Origin: Tatumella ptyseos ATCC 33301
Lineage (GTDB): Bacteria > Pseudomonadota > Gammaproteobacteria > Enterobacterales > Enterobacteriaceae
Direction: 5' to 3'
Assembly (NCBI RefSeq): GCF_000735525.1
Contig: NZ_JMPR01000013.1
Coordinates: forward strand, 1-64,000
DNA: 64,000 bases
Positions 9,844 to 18,240 of the stretch are shown in pieces; position 1 is the stretch's first letter, and each line of letters starts with the position of its first letter. Position numbers and translations under genes: made by a program. The notes beneath the pieces are model-generated. The model saw only the letters and a program-made list of their open reading frames with translations, was not told the origin of the DNA and searched no databases.

Positions 9844-11707
9844 TGAGATCCTCCTGCTGTTCAGGACTTAATTGTAGTCTGATAGTGAAACGTGCTCCGC
9901 CCTGACTCAGGTTGTCAGCACTCAGACTACCGTTGAAACCTTTGATAATATCTGCCGAAATGGCTAATCCCAGCCCGAGCCCGGTGGTTGTTTTGGTGGT
10001 AAAGAAGGGCTCGAAGATATGATCGATAATGTCATCAGAAAGGCCCGGGCCGTTATCGGTCACTTCAATAATGGCTTCGGAAAAGAAACGAAACAGACGA
10101 ACACTGATGACCGGAGATTCGCGATTATCCAGCACATCAATGGCATTCGCCAGCAGGTTAATCAATACCTGTTCCAGCCGCAGCCCGTTACATTCCGCGT
10201 AAATCCCGGTCGACTGAACATCCTTATGGATGACGATATGTTTTTTCTCCAGCCGGTGCTTCAGCAGCATCAGGACATTGTCGATACACCGGCTCAGCCG
10301 GACCTGGCTGACACTCTCATCTGAAGGGCGGGCGAAGGAGCGTAACTGGCCGGTCAGCGAGCCGATGCGCTCTACCAGAGCAGTAATCCGCAGCAGGTTA
10401 TCCTGTGTTGCTTGCAAATTTCCGCGTTGCAGGAAAATGATCGTATTCTCTGAATAGGCCCGGATAGCGGCCAGAGGCTGATTAATCTCATGGGCCAGGC
10501 CTGCAGATAACTGGCCAATGACCGCCAGTTTCTCGGTACGGATCAGCTCTTTCTGCAGGTTTCGTTCCCGTTCTTCAAACCCGAGCCGCTCGCTGATTTC
10601 TTTCTCCAGCTCAATATTTTTATTCTGCAGTTCGCGGCTTCTTTCGGCGACCAGGACTTCTAACTGACCGTAGGCATTGCGGATAGCGTCATTATTCTCG
10701 GCAATTTTCCTCACCAATTTCATCCGTTGACTGACCAGATACCCAAAGAAAATAATTGAGGTCAGAATACTGTCCAGTAACGCAATACGCAGCCAGACAT
10801 TGCGGAAGACCGGCGAGGCTGAAGCCATTCCGGTTAAGTACATGGACGTTCCGGGAATATCAGCACGGGCGGTGATAAAGGTCTCACCGCGGACAGACAT
10901 TAACCGGAGATCGTCTCCGCAGATGCTCACGCGGATATCCGGCAAAGGCGTGATTTTATATCCCCCGAACTGGCGGGTATTTTCCACGGCCCGCAGAGAG
11001 TCGGCACCGGTTTCGGAAAAGGTGTGATATTTCCAGCCCGGAATATTGGAGGAGATAATAATTCCTGCGGCATCAGAAAGCGCAAGTGGCTCGCTGAGAG
11101 GAGCATCCGGAATAAACAGATGATCCATATTAATTTTTAATGCCAGTAGTCCGATATTTTTCCCCGCGACTGACATGCGGGTAGAAAGATAATATCCCGG
11201 CATATTTTGTGTGGTCCCGACGGCATAAAAGGCCATCACCTGCCCGGTAACCGCCTGGCTGAAGTAGGGACGGAAAGTAATATCATGACCCCGCAACGCA
11301 TTCGGGCCGGACGTCTGTTCCGACGCGACGATGATCCCTGACTGAGAGGCAAGAAAAACCTGGTCAGCACCAATCGCATGACTGATATTTTTGAGTTTCT
11401 GGCTGATATTTTCATAGGGGTAATTCTGCGGAGACAGCAGATAATTTTGCAGGTCACTGTCCATGGCCAGTGTCAGTGGCAAATAACGGTATTTATCGAG
11501 ATTACGTTCAAAGGTATTAATTTTCCGCTGAAGACTGCGGTGAATATCGGATTGAGCCTGACCCAGTAACCGGGGAACGAGGTAATGATAGCTGAGCAGA
11601 TTGGCGGCTAAAACAAAGAAGATAAGACAAACTGCCAGTAGCAGACTTTTACGAGAGAAATTAAAAAAGCTATTACCTTGCGATGTGTTGTTTTCTTCCT
11701 GAACCAT
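9836..11707 (-). CDS. Sensor histidine kinase, DctB-like
   Basis: A 623-residue inner-membrane kinase. One N-terminal membrane helix (about 20-42) is followed by a periplasmic double-Cache sensor (about 45-300). A second helix (about 305-325), a coiled coil (about 345-395), the H-box HEINQPLAAIRAY with H406, and the ATPase domain with TDNGPGL and GLGLGLAI follow. The sensor contains FRPYF near residue 145, a motif position typical of DctB dicarboxylate sensors. It precedes and overlaps its response regulator. The likely signal is an external C4-dicarboxylate such as malate or succinate, which is an inference. Confidence 0.9.
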   Translation of the reverse strand: MVQEENNTSQGNSFFNFSRKSLLLAVCLIFFVLAANLLSYHYLVPRLLGQAQSDIHRSLQRKINTFERNLDKYRYLPLTLAMDSDLQNYLLSPQNYPYENISQKLKNISHAIGADQVFLASQSGIIVASEQTSGPNALRGHDITFRPYFSQAVTGQVMAFYAVGTTQNMPGYYLSTRMSVAGKNIGLLALKINMDHLFIPDAPLSEPLALSDAAGIIISSNIPGWKYHTFSETGADSLRAVENTRQFGGYKITPLPDIRVSICGDDLRLMSVRGETFITARADIPGTSMYLTGMASASPVFRNVWLRIALLDSILTSIIFFGYLVSQRMKLVRKIAENNDAIRNAYGQLEVLVAERSRELQNKNIELEKEISERLGFEERERNLQKELIRTEKLAVIGQLSAGLAHEINQPLAAIRAYSENTIIFLQRGNLQATQDNLLRITALVERIGSLTGQLRSFARPSDESVSQVRLSRCIDNVLMLLKHRLEKKHIVIHKDVQSTGIYAECNGLRLEQVLINLLANAIDVLDNRESPVISVRLFRFFSEAIIEVTDNGPGLSDDIIDHIFEPFFTTKTTTGLGLGLAISADIIKGFNGSLSADNLSQGGARFTIRLQLSPEQQEDLIG

Positions 11708-11746
11708 AACCTCTTGTCCTGCATCTTTTATTTTTTTGCCGGATCC

Positions 11747-11771
11747 GACCGCCGGGCAGAGACCGGCGGTC
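11747..11771 (-). repeat. Intercistronic inverted repeat before the sensor kinase gene
   Basis: GACCGCCGG / CCGGCGGTC with a seven-base loop, in the 101-base gap between the AspT-type gene and the kinase gene. There is no T-run on the transcribed side. It is more likely an mRNA processing or stability element than a full terminator. Confidence 0.45.
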
Positions 11772-11808
11772 GGGAACTGAGGAGTGTTTCAGACGTCCCG
11801 GATAGCTG

Positions 11809-13473
11809 TCAGTAAATATTGATCAATACAATAGTCAGTACCGCCATCACCAGACGCGATACGGCGTATCCGACGGTATATCCGATAGCGGGTACGGAGC
11901 TTTTCGCTGCATCCTGAATTGCCCCTAATGCCGCTGTGGTTGAACGTGCACCGGCACAGACACCGAACAGGATCCCCGGATGGAAACGGAACACGTAGCG
12001 TCCTAATAACAGCCCTACAATCAGTGGAACCATTGTAACAATAATCCCACAGATAAATAAGGGGAGCCCGTAATGTTTCAGTCCGCCGATAAAGCCGGAA
12101 GCGGCATTAATACCGACAATGGCAATAAATCCGTTCAGGCCCAGATTGTTTAATAACCAGATAGCCGGGTTCGCGATTTTACCGAAGGTCCGTTTGACTG
12201 AACGGATATAACCACAAATCACCCCGGCAACAATGGCACCGACATTGGTTCCCAGGCTCAGAGGAATACCACCGACATGAATGGTGATAGCCCCTACCAG
12301 GCAACCAATGGCAATCCCGGCACACATAAACATTAAATCTGAACTGTTGCTGTTACGGTCAGCATAGCCGGTTTTCACCGCCAGAGCTGCCACATCTTTA
12401 CCTTCACCTTTGACGGTCAGGACATCACCTGTTTTCAACGGTCTGTCCATATCCAGCGGCAGCGTTTCATCCGCACGGCTCATGGATAACAGGAAGATAC
12501 CGTGGCCCGGGCGATTAAATTCGCTGTAGACCAGGTCGCCCAGCGTTCTGCCTCGGGTGGCGGCTTTACTCAGGACGATATCCACTTTTTCGGTGGCAAA
12601 GTTCAGTAAGTTAACGTCGGCACTTTCCGGTCCGATTAATGACTGGCTGGCAACGATATCTTCCAGACGACCGGAGGCAATAATCTCCGCACCTTCAGTC
12701 AGGAGGGTATCGGCTTCACACTGAGTGACCGCGCCTTCCGGTTGCATACGGATACGACGGATAAAGACTTTGTGACCCAGCATGTCTTCGGCTTCTGCGA
12801 CAGTTTTTCCTACGAAATCAGGGTTTCTGACATTCAGTGCGCGGGCAACATGGCTGATGTAGGCCGAATCTTTAACTTCCTGCGAACCGCCGTGGGTTTT
12901 TTCATAGTCGCGGCAGGCCTGAGGCAGATCGATTTTCATCAGTTTCGGACCAAGAGTGGCCAGGAACCAGGCTGAACCTGCGGTACCGAACGGATAGGTC
13001 ACGGCGTAGGCGACAGGGAGTAATGCGGCGGCCGCGGCAGCATTCTGAGACATCACGCTGGAGGCGACGCCCAGCACGGTGGAGTTAGTATATCCCCCGG
13101 ATAACAGCCCGGCGGTCAATGCAGTGTCGTAATGGAAGATTTTACCCAGGGCGAAAGCGGTTCCCAGGCCGGTTAAGCAAATAATAACGGTGAAAATAAC
13201 CTGAGGTAATCCGTCGCTTTTTAATGCACGGATAAATTCAGGGCCTACGGCATAACCGACGGCGAATAAAAACATATCAAAGAACGTGGATTGCATGACC
13301 GGAGAAATATGCAGGCCCAGCTGACCAATCAGCAGGCCGGCAATTAATGTACTGGTGACCACGCCGAGACTAAATTTTTTAATTGTAAATGTGCCGAACC
13401 ATGCCCCTAATGCCAGAGTCAGATATATCGCAATATCCGGATTCTCACGCAGAGTGGAAATTAAGAAGTTCAT
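11809..13473 (-). CDS. AspT/YidE-family anion exchanger
   Basis: A 554-residue membrane protein of the aspartate:alanine exchanger family. About five membrane helices (residues 15-180) precede two soluble RCK_C/TrkA-C domains (about 210-380), and a second helix bundle fills 385-554, the AspT/YidE layout. Known members exchange aspartate for alanine or export succinate. Here the gene directly follows a malic enzyme, which suggests malate, or another dicarboxylate, in exchange for a product such as pyruvate or lactate. That substrate is inferred from context only. A clear AGGAG site precedes the ATG. Confidence 0.88.
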   Translation of the reverse strand: MNFLISTLRENPDIAIYLTLALGAWFGTFTIKKFSLGVVTSTLIAGLLIGQLGLHISPVMQSTFFDMFLFAVGYAVGPEFIRALKSDGLPQVIFTVIICLTGLGTAFALGKIFHYDTALTAGLLSGGYTNSTVLGVASSVMSQNAAAAAALLPVAYAVTYPFGTAGSAWFLATLGPKLMKIDLPQACRDYEKTHGGSQEVKDSAYISHVARALNVRNPDFVGKTVAEAEDMLGHKVFIRRIRMQPEGAVTQCEADTLLTEGAEIIASGRLEDIVASQSLIGPESADVNLLNFATEKVDIVLSKAATRGRTLGDLVYSEFNRPGHGIFLLSMSRADETLPLDMDRPLKTGDVLTVKGEGKDVAALAVKTGYADRNSNSSDLMFMCAGIAIGCLVGAITIHVGGIPLSLGTNVGAIVAGVICGYIRSVKRTFGKIANPAIWLLNNLGLNGFIAIVGINAASGFIGGLKHYGLPLFICGIIVTMVPLIVGLLLGRYVFRFHPGILFGVCAGARSTTAALGAIQDAAKSSVPAIGYTVGYAVSRLVMAVLTIVLINIY

Positions 13474-13489
13474 GATTTTCTCCTGAAGG

Positions 13490-13516
13490 AAAAAAGCGGG
13501 GCGGCTCGCGCCCCGA
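13490..13516 (-). terminator. Hairpin plus T-run between malic enzyme and AspT-type genes
   Basis: Read on the minus strand, CGGGGCG and CGCCCCG pair around a short loop and are followed by GCTTTTTT, which is the form of an intrinsic terminator. It lies inside the 77-base gap of what looks like one operon. It could lower expression of the exchanger and two-component genes relative to the enzyme. Confidence 0.6.
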
Positions 13517-13550
13517 AAAGATAATCCCTGAAATAAATCTGAATGAGTAA

Positions 13551-15176
13551 TTAGTACTGCGGGTTATAAAGTTTTTCTTCGATCCAGCTACGGATATTTT
13601 CCGGACGTTCAGCCTGTGCCAGGCCATTGTCGAACATATATTCGGCAATTTTCACTGCGGTAGTAATTTCTGTTTCCAGAATGTTGTGCTGGCTTGGGTA
13701 GAGCATGCCTTTTTTCTGCATGTCAGCAGTGACCTGATTTGCGGTGGCATGGGCTGCAACAATAAAGCACTCATCGTCTAACAGCAGTGGTCGGGCAGCG
13801 TAAGTTGCCAGGCCAATCGCAGGATAGATGTAGAAGTTGTTGGCCTGACCTGGCAGGAAGGTTTTACCGTTCATTTCAAATTCAGGGAACTGAACACCGG
13901 CAGCAAACAGAGCTTTACCTTTTGACCAGGTGTAGGCTTGTTCTGCAGTACATTCGACTTTACTGGTTGGGTTGGACAGGGCAAAAATAATCGGACGTTC
14001 ATTAATTTCACTCATTTTTTCAACCACCGCCTGAGTAAAGGCACCGGCACTGGTACTGACACCAAACAGAATTGTCGGTTTAAAATCATTGATGACTTTA
14101 ACCAAATCCCGGGTAGGTTCGGCATTCAGTGCGAATTTCTGTTGTTCAGGGCTCAGATCGTCACGGGAAGTTTCAATCAGACCATTGATGTCCATATAGG
14201 CCACACGGGAGCGGGCTTCTTCCTCTGACAGACCCAGGTCGCGCAGTTCTGAACAAATCAGTTTACCGATACCGATACCGGCTGAACCTGCTCCGTAGAA
14301 CAGAATGCGTTGTTCTTTCAGGTCTCCGCCTGTGATATTCATGGCACTGAAAACACCGGCTAATGCGACGCTGGCAGTTCCCTGAATATCATCGTTGTAG
14401 CACAGGACTTTATCTTTGTAGCGATCCAGATAGCGGATAGCATCGGTGCCTTTCCAGTCTTCGAAATGGATGCAGCAGCCAGGGAATACAGTCTGTACAG
14501 CCTGAACAAACTCTTCGGTCAGTTCATTCAGTTCTTCTTCACTTACCGGCGCTTCACGGGTACCCAGATACAGCGGATCGTTACGCAGTTTTTCGTTAGT
14601 GGTACCGATGTCGAATAATACCGGCAGCAGGCAGTCTGGTGGTACCGCAGCACAGGCAGTGTACAGCTGCAGTTTACCGATAGGGATGCCCATACCGTTC
14701 GCACCGATATCACCCAGGCCCAGAATACGACCACCGGTAGACACACAGATAAAGCGGACGTCTTTGACTGGCCAGTTTTTCAGGACTTCCGCCATACGGC
14801 CTTTCATGTGGCGGGTGATATACATACCGCGAGGACGGCGGTAAATATGACCGAATTCCAGGCAGGCATCAGCAACGATTGGATCGTACAGGATAGGGAT
14901 GAAGCGCATAGGGTCTGACATGACGGTTTTATAGAAAACCACTTCATTACGTTCTTCCAGGCCGATCAGATAGATGTAGCGTTCCAGATCATCCTTTTTG
15001 CTGTCCAGGTGATTGAGTACACGTTGTACCTGCAAATCCAGCGACTCAACAGAAGGAGGTAACAGACCTTCCAGTTTTTTGTTTTTACGTTCCTGGTCGT
15101 TAAAGGCAGTACCTTTGTTGTGTGCTGCATTATGCAGTAATTCGAGACCTGAAAGGGTAGTGGTTTCCATTGTCAT
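13551..15176 (-). CDS. NAD-dependent malic enzyme (oxaloacetate-decarboxylating)
   Basis: Converts malate to pyruvate and CO2 with reduction of NAD. The 541-residue protein shows the malic enzyme signature regions: NKGTAF, GLLPP, RILGLGDIGANGMGIPIGKL, the metal-binding FEDWKGTDA area, CYNDDIQGTA, and the dinucleotide loop FYGAGSAGIGIGKL. An AGGAG site sits seven bases before the ATG at 15176. Malolactic enzymes share this fold, so lactate as product cannot be fully excluded by eye. The motifs are closer to the MaeA/plant-type group. First gene of the unit controlled by the sigma-54 promoter at 15236. Confidence 0.92.
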   Translation of the reverse strand: MTMETTTLSGLELLHNAAHNKGTAFNDQERKNKKLEGLLPPSVESLDLQVQRVLNHLDSKKDDLERYIYLIGLEERNEVVFYKTVMSDPMRFIPILYDPIVADACLEFGHIYRRPRGMYITRHMKGRMAEVLKNWPVKDVRFICVSTGGRILGLGDIGANGMGIPIGKLQLYTACAAVPPDCLLPVLFDIGTTNEKLRNDPLYLGTREAPVSEEELNELTEEFVQAVQTVFPGCCIHFEDWKGTDAIRYLDRYKDKVLCYNDDIQGTASVALAGVFSAMNITGGDLKEQRILFYGAGSAGIGIGKLICSELRDLGLSEEEARSRVAYMDINGLIETSRDDLSPEQQKFALNAEPTRDLVKVINDFKPTILFGVSTSAGAFTQAVVEKMSEINERPIIFALSNPTSKVECTAEQAYTWSKGKALFAAGVQFPEFEMNGKTFLPGQANNFYIYPAIGLATYAARPLLLDDECFIVAAHATANQVTADMQKKGMLYPSQHNILETEITTAVKIAEYMFDNGLAQAERPENIRSWIEEKLYNPQY

Positions 15177-15235
15177 GATATAGCTCCTGTAGATAAGGAA
15201 TAAATCAATTAAGTAACTTGCTCGCTAATACTTAT

Positions 15236-15251
15236 TGCAAGGGGTGTGCCA
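15236..15251 (-). promoter_or_regulatory. Sigma-54 (RpoN) promoter for the malic enzyme operon
   Basis: On the minus strand the sequence is TGGCACACCCCTTGCA. It carries the -24 element TGGCAC and the -12 element TTGCA with standard spacing and matches the RpoN consensus at nearly every conserved base. The expected start of transcription is near 15225, about 50 bases before the malic enzyme ATG. A DctD-like sigma-54 activator is encoded in the same cluster. Confidence 0.88.
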
Positions 15252-15314
15252 GTTTTTATTTAAAATTATCCCCATGAAAATAAAGGTTTTTTTATTTTAG
15301 GCTTTTTTGCGGCG

Positions 15315-15328
15315 TGCGGAATTCCGGA
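15315..15328. promoter_or_regulatory. Possible enhancer site for the sigma-54 activator
   Basis: The sequence TGCGGAATTCCGGA, with a perfect core CGGAATTCCG at 15317-15326, lies about 70 bases upstream of the -24 element. A two-fold symmetric site at this distance suits the bacterial enhancer binding protein encoded downstream. Assignment to the DctD-like protein is an inference. Confidence 0.4.
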
Positions 15329-15970
15329 AATAGGCAAGTAAATCCGGCTGGTTTCCCGACCGGGAGTTATTTTTGTACAGACCGAGGGGTTAAATTAATG
15401 TAGCCGGAAGACCCTATAGGTTAAATCAGGGGAGGCGTTTTTTAGCATTTTTTTAAGGTTACGTCCTGTCCGGAAAAATAGCATGACTTTGAGTTTCATC
15501 CGGACGACAGCTTTTATTCCGGCGGCTAAGTCACGTAATAAACAATTATTGCGTAATGGCGATTTTGTGAACGTCAGCCGGCGATCAACGCGCTTTCAGC
15601 AGTCCGTCGGCGTCGGTTTTGTCCGGTTTTCCGTCCCGTATCTGTTGCCGGCCAGGGAAACCTGGCGTGTCACCGGATTTCCGGTTTGCCGGAAGGTATC
15701 CGGAGTCCTGAGACCCGGTACTTATAAAGAAGAAGGGAAGCCGGATGGATAACACAGGATTGCGGAGCCGTAACGCAGGGCCGGCAGGCGGGGAACATGT
15801 AATGGCACAAAAATTCATGACCCGTAATATTCATCTCTGTTGTAATTATTTCCTGTTGAGCCCTCCGGCTTTCGGTCTTTTTTATACCGGCCCTATGGGT
15901 CAGACAGAGGGGCATTTCACCGGGCGATCATCTTTCTGCAGTGAGTAAAGCATTAAAGGAGTCAGAAGTA
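15329..15970. other. Long gap with CCGG-rich repeats and no clear gene
   Basis: This 640-base stretch separates the malic enzyme promoter from the small YlcI-type gene. It contains several CCGG-centred repeats, including ACCGGATTTCCGGT at about 15670. Short open frames here lack ribosome sites and protein-like composition. It could hide a small RNA, but I cannot support one. Confidence 0.3.
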
Positions 15971-16126
15971 ATGAAAATGAGCACGTCAAAGACACGGGCT
16001 AAACATATTCGTTTTCCGCATCAGATGCTCAGTGATATTCAGGAGTCTCTGAAACAAGAGAGCAGTGAAAATTTCTCCGCCTGGGTGATTGAAGCCTGTC
16101 GCATCAGACTCAGAAAACGTAACTGA
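15971..16126 (+). CDS. Small YlcI/YnfO-type (DUF3950-like) protein
   Basis: A 51-residue basic protein beginning MKMSTSKTRAKHIRFPHQML. The ATG at 15971 is chosen because AAAGGAG lies nine bases upstream. The frame is open further back to 15941, but without a ribosome site. The pattern RFPxxML followed by NFSAWVIEACRIRL resembles the YlcI/YnfO family of small ribbon-helix-helix-like proteins often found in prophages. Here it stands alone with its own terminator and no phage genes around it. Function is unknown. Confidence 0.65.
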   Translation: MKMSTSKTRAKHIRFPHQMLSDIQESLKQESSENFSAWVIEACRIRLRKRN

Positions 16127-16161
16127 CAGACGTTCCGGTGATCCGGACAACGTTTGTTGCT

Positions 16162-16181
16162 GGCCCTGACGGGCCTTTTTT
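16162..16181 (+). terminator. Intrinsic terminator after the small YlcI-type gene
   Basis: The stem GGCCC / GGGCC with a TGAC loop is followed at once by six T residues, 36 bases after the stop codon. Confidence 0.75.
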
Positions 16182-16446
16182 GTCTCTGTGATTTACCGCC
16201 CGGCACAGCGAATGGGCTCAGCGGAGTTCCCTGCCGGTATCCGTCTTTCCTGATATACCTTTAGTCTCTTTCACCGTCTCCCGGCTGCTGTGAGCCGGTC
16301 ATACCGGTTACTCCGGGACCGGCCGGTCGGACGGTGTTCTGATGTGGCTCACAAAATACCCTCTGCAGATCCCGAAAACATGATGCACCTCGCTTTTCAG
16401 TATTAAAGTTGCATGAATGTTAAATTCTATTGCTACTTTATTTCTA

Positions 16447-16465
16447 TTGCCTCTGTGTGAGGCAA
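16447..16465 (+). repeat. Inverted repeat in the leader of the citrate transporter gene
   Basis: TTGCCTC-TGTGT-GAGGCAA is a perfect 7-bp inverted repeat about 110 bases before the transporter start. It could be an operator or a leader hairpin. No regulator gene is adjacent. Confidence 0.4.
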
Positions 16466-16575
16466 AATATTTCTGAATGCCGGGCGCGGAGTCTCTGACG
16501 AAAAACGGGGCCTGCATGCAGGTAGTCAGGGGCCGAAATGCGGATGAGTCAGTGAGCAATGACGGGGGTAGCACT

Positions 16576-17886
16576 GTGTTAACCATACTGGGTTTTGCGA
16601 TGGTTGTCTGCTTTATGTATCTGATCATGACCAAACGGATGTCGGCGCTGATTGCCCTGATCATTGTACCGACAGTGTTTGCCCTGGCGGGCGGCTTTTA
16701 TCACGGTCTGGGAGAGATGATGCTCAGTGGTGTGAAGGCGCTGGCACCGACCGGGGTGATGCTGACTTTTTCGATCCTTTATTTCGGCCTGATGATCGAT
16801 GCCGGGCTGTTTGATCCGCTGGTGCGTTTTATCCTGAAACTCGTTCGCGGGGATCCTCTCAAAGTTCTGATGGGGACTGCCATCCTGACGTTGCTGGTTT
16901 CGCTGGACGGTGACAGTTCTACTACCTATATGATAGCGATTGCCGCGTTTCTTCCGCTGTACCGCAAGCTCGGTATCAATATTCTGGCGATGACCTGCCT
17001 GGTCAACCTGGCCAGCGGAATTATGAACCTTTCTCCCTGGGGCGGACCGACGGCCCGTGCCGCCGCCGCGTTACGGATTGATGCACTGGATATTTTCATT
17101 CCGATGATCCCGGCGATGTTACTGGCTTGTGTGACTCTGGTGGGTGTGGCCATCGGGTTCGGTCTTCGTGAACGGCGGAGAACGGGCGTACTTCAGGCCG
17201 AAGCCCATGACTATGACGTGATCAGCCTGGGGGCCGGCGATGAGAAAGAGTGCGAGGCCAACCGTCGTCCGAAAATGTTCTGGCCAAACTTTATCCTGAC
17301 CACCGTATTGCTTGTGCTGCTGGTGATGGGGGCATTACCGATCCAGATCCTGTTTATGCTGGCGTTTGCTGTGGCCGCGATGCTGAATTACCCGTCCCTG
17401 AGCCAGCAGAAAGAACGGATTGGTGCATATGCCGGGAACGTGCTGGCGGTCACCTCATTAATCTTTGCTGCCGGCATTTTTACCGGCATCCTGTCCGGTA
17501 CCGGAATGGTGGATGCAATGGCGAAAAGTCTGCTGGCCGTCATCCCTCATAGTTTTGGTCCTTATCTGGCGGTATTCACGGCTATCGTCAGCCTGCCTTT
17601 TACCTTTTTTATGTCTAATGATGCGTTCTATTTCGGGATCTTACCGGTCATCGCGCAGACGGCCGCAGGCTATGGTATTTCTCCGGCGGAGATAGCCCGG
17701 GCTTCCATTGTTGGTCAGCCGTTCCATCTGCTGAGCCCGCTGGTTCCCTCGCTTTATCTGCTGGTGGGGCTGGCGAAAGTGGATATCGGTGATCACCAAC
17801 GGTTTTCGATCAAGTGGGGGATCCTTATCAGCCTCTCGCTGTTGATCGGCGGGATCCTGTTCGGGGCGATCCCGGTCTACCGCTGA
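16576..17886 (+). CDS. CitMHS-family citrate (metal-citrate):H+ symporter
   Basis: A 436-residue inner-membrane transporter with about twelve hydrophobic segments and the family segment DGDSSTTYMIAIAAFLPLYRKL. CitMHS members take up citrate complexed with a divalent metal, together with protons. The frame is open from 16477, but GTG at 16576 is preferred. It gives the family's usual N-terminus (LTILGFAMVVCFMYLIMTKR), and a GGGGG-rich ribosome site lies about seven bases upstream. It sits near the dicarboxylate-type malic enzyme unit but is transcribed separately. The metal preference cannot be read from sequence. Confidence 0.88.
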   Translation: MLTILGFAMVVCFMYLIMTKRMSALIALIIVPTVFALAGGFYHGLGEMMLSGVKALAPTGVMLTFSILYFGLMIDAGLFDPLVRFILKLVRGDPLKVLMGTAILTLLVSLDGDSSTTYMIAIAAFLPLYRKLGINILAMTCLVNLASGIMNLSPWGGPTARAAAALRIDALDIFIPMIPAMLLACVTLVGVAIGFGLRERRRTGVLQAEAHDYDVISLGAGDEKECEANRRPKMFWPNFILTTVLLVLLVMGALPIQILFMLAFAVAAMLNYPSLSQQKERIGAYAGNVLAVTSLIFAAGIFTGILSGTGMVDAMAKSLLAVIPHSFGPYLAVFTAIVSLPFTFFMSNDAFYFGILPVIAQTAAGYGISPAEIARASIVGQPFHLLSPLVPSLYLLVGLAKVDIGDHQRFSIKWGILISLSLLIGGILFGAIPVYR

Positions 17887-17949
17887 CCGATCCGGCGATC
17901 GTTAACCGGAGAGGGGTCAGACGGTTATCTTATATTTATGGATATATCA

Positions 17950-17981
17950 GGCTGGCACCTTCTGCATAGGGCCAGCCTTCT
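17950..17981 (+). terminator. Hairpin downstream of the citrate transporter
   Basis: GGCTGGC pairs with GCCAGCC (17971-17977) across a 14-base loop and is followed by TTCT. It is a plausible weak terminator 64 bases after the stop codon. The rest of the gap up to 18240 shows no gene. Its last ~100 bases are AT-richer and should hold the next promoter. Confidence 0.45.
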
Positions 17982-18240
17982 GCAACCTACCTGCCTGACC
18001 GGGCGTCAGCGCAGAACTGGCCTGCACCCTGCCATTACCGATGCCGGGCCCCGGAAAACCAGCCTGACAGGTCCGGGGCGGGCAGGTGATGGAGATCGAG
18101 GGTCGCGTTATCACGGCAGGGCCGGTCATCTGTTTTTCCTATAGGTTAGTTTTTCGATAACCAAAGGTTCAGTAATCGGGATTTAACTTACCTGACCGCT
18201 GATTGCACACTGTTCCTTATCACTGTTATGGGGAATGACT

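Noticed and set aside
15483-15752. 89-codon frame in the gap after the malic enzyme promoter
   Set aside because: Starts without a ribosome site, lies in repeat-rich DNA and encodes an arginine/serine-rich sequence typical of a chance frame.
16477-16575. Longer start for the citrate transporter
   Set aside because: The added 33 residues are polar and unlike the family N-terminus. GTG 16576 has a better ribosome site and gives the expected first membrane segment.
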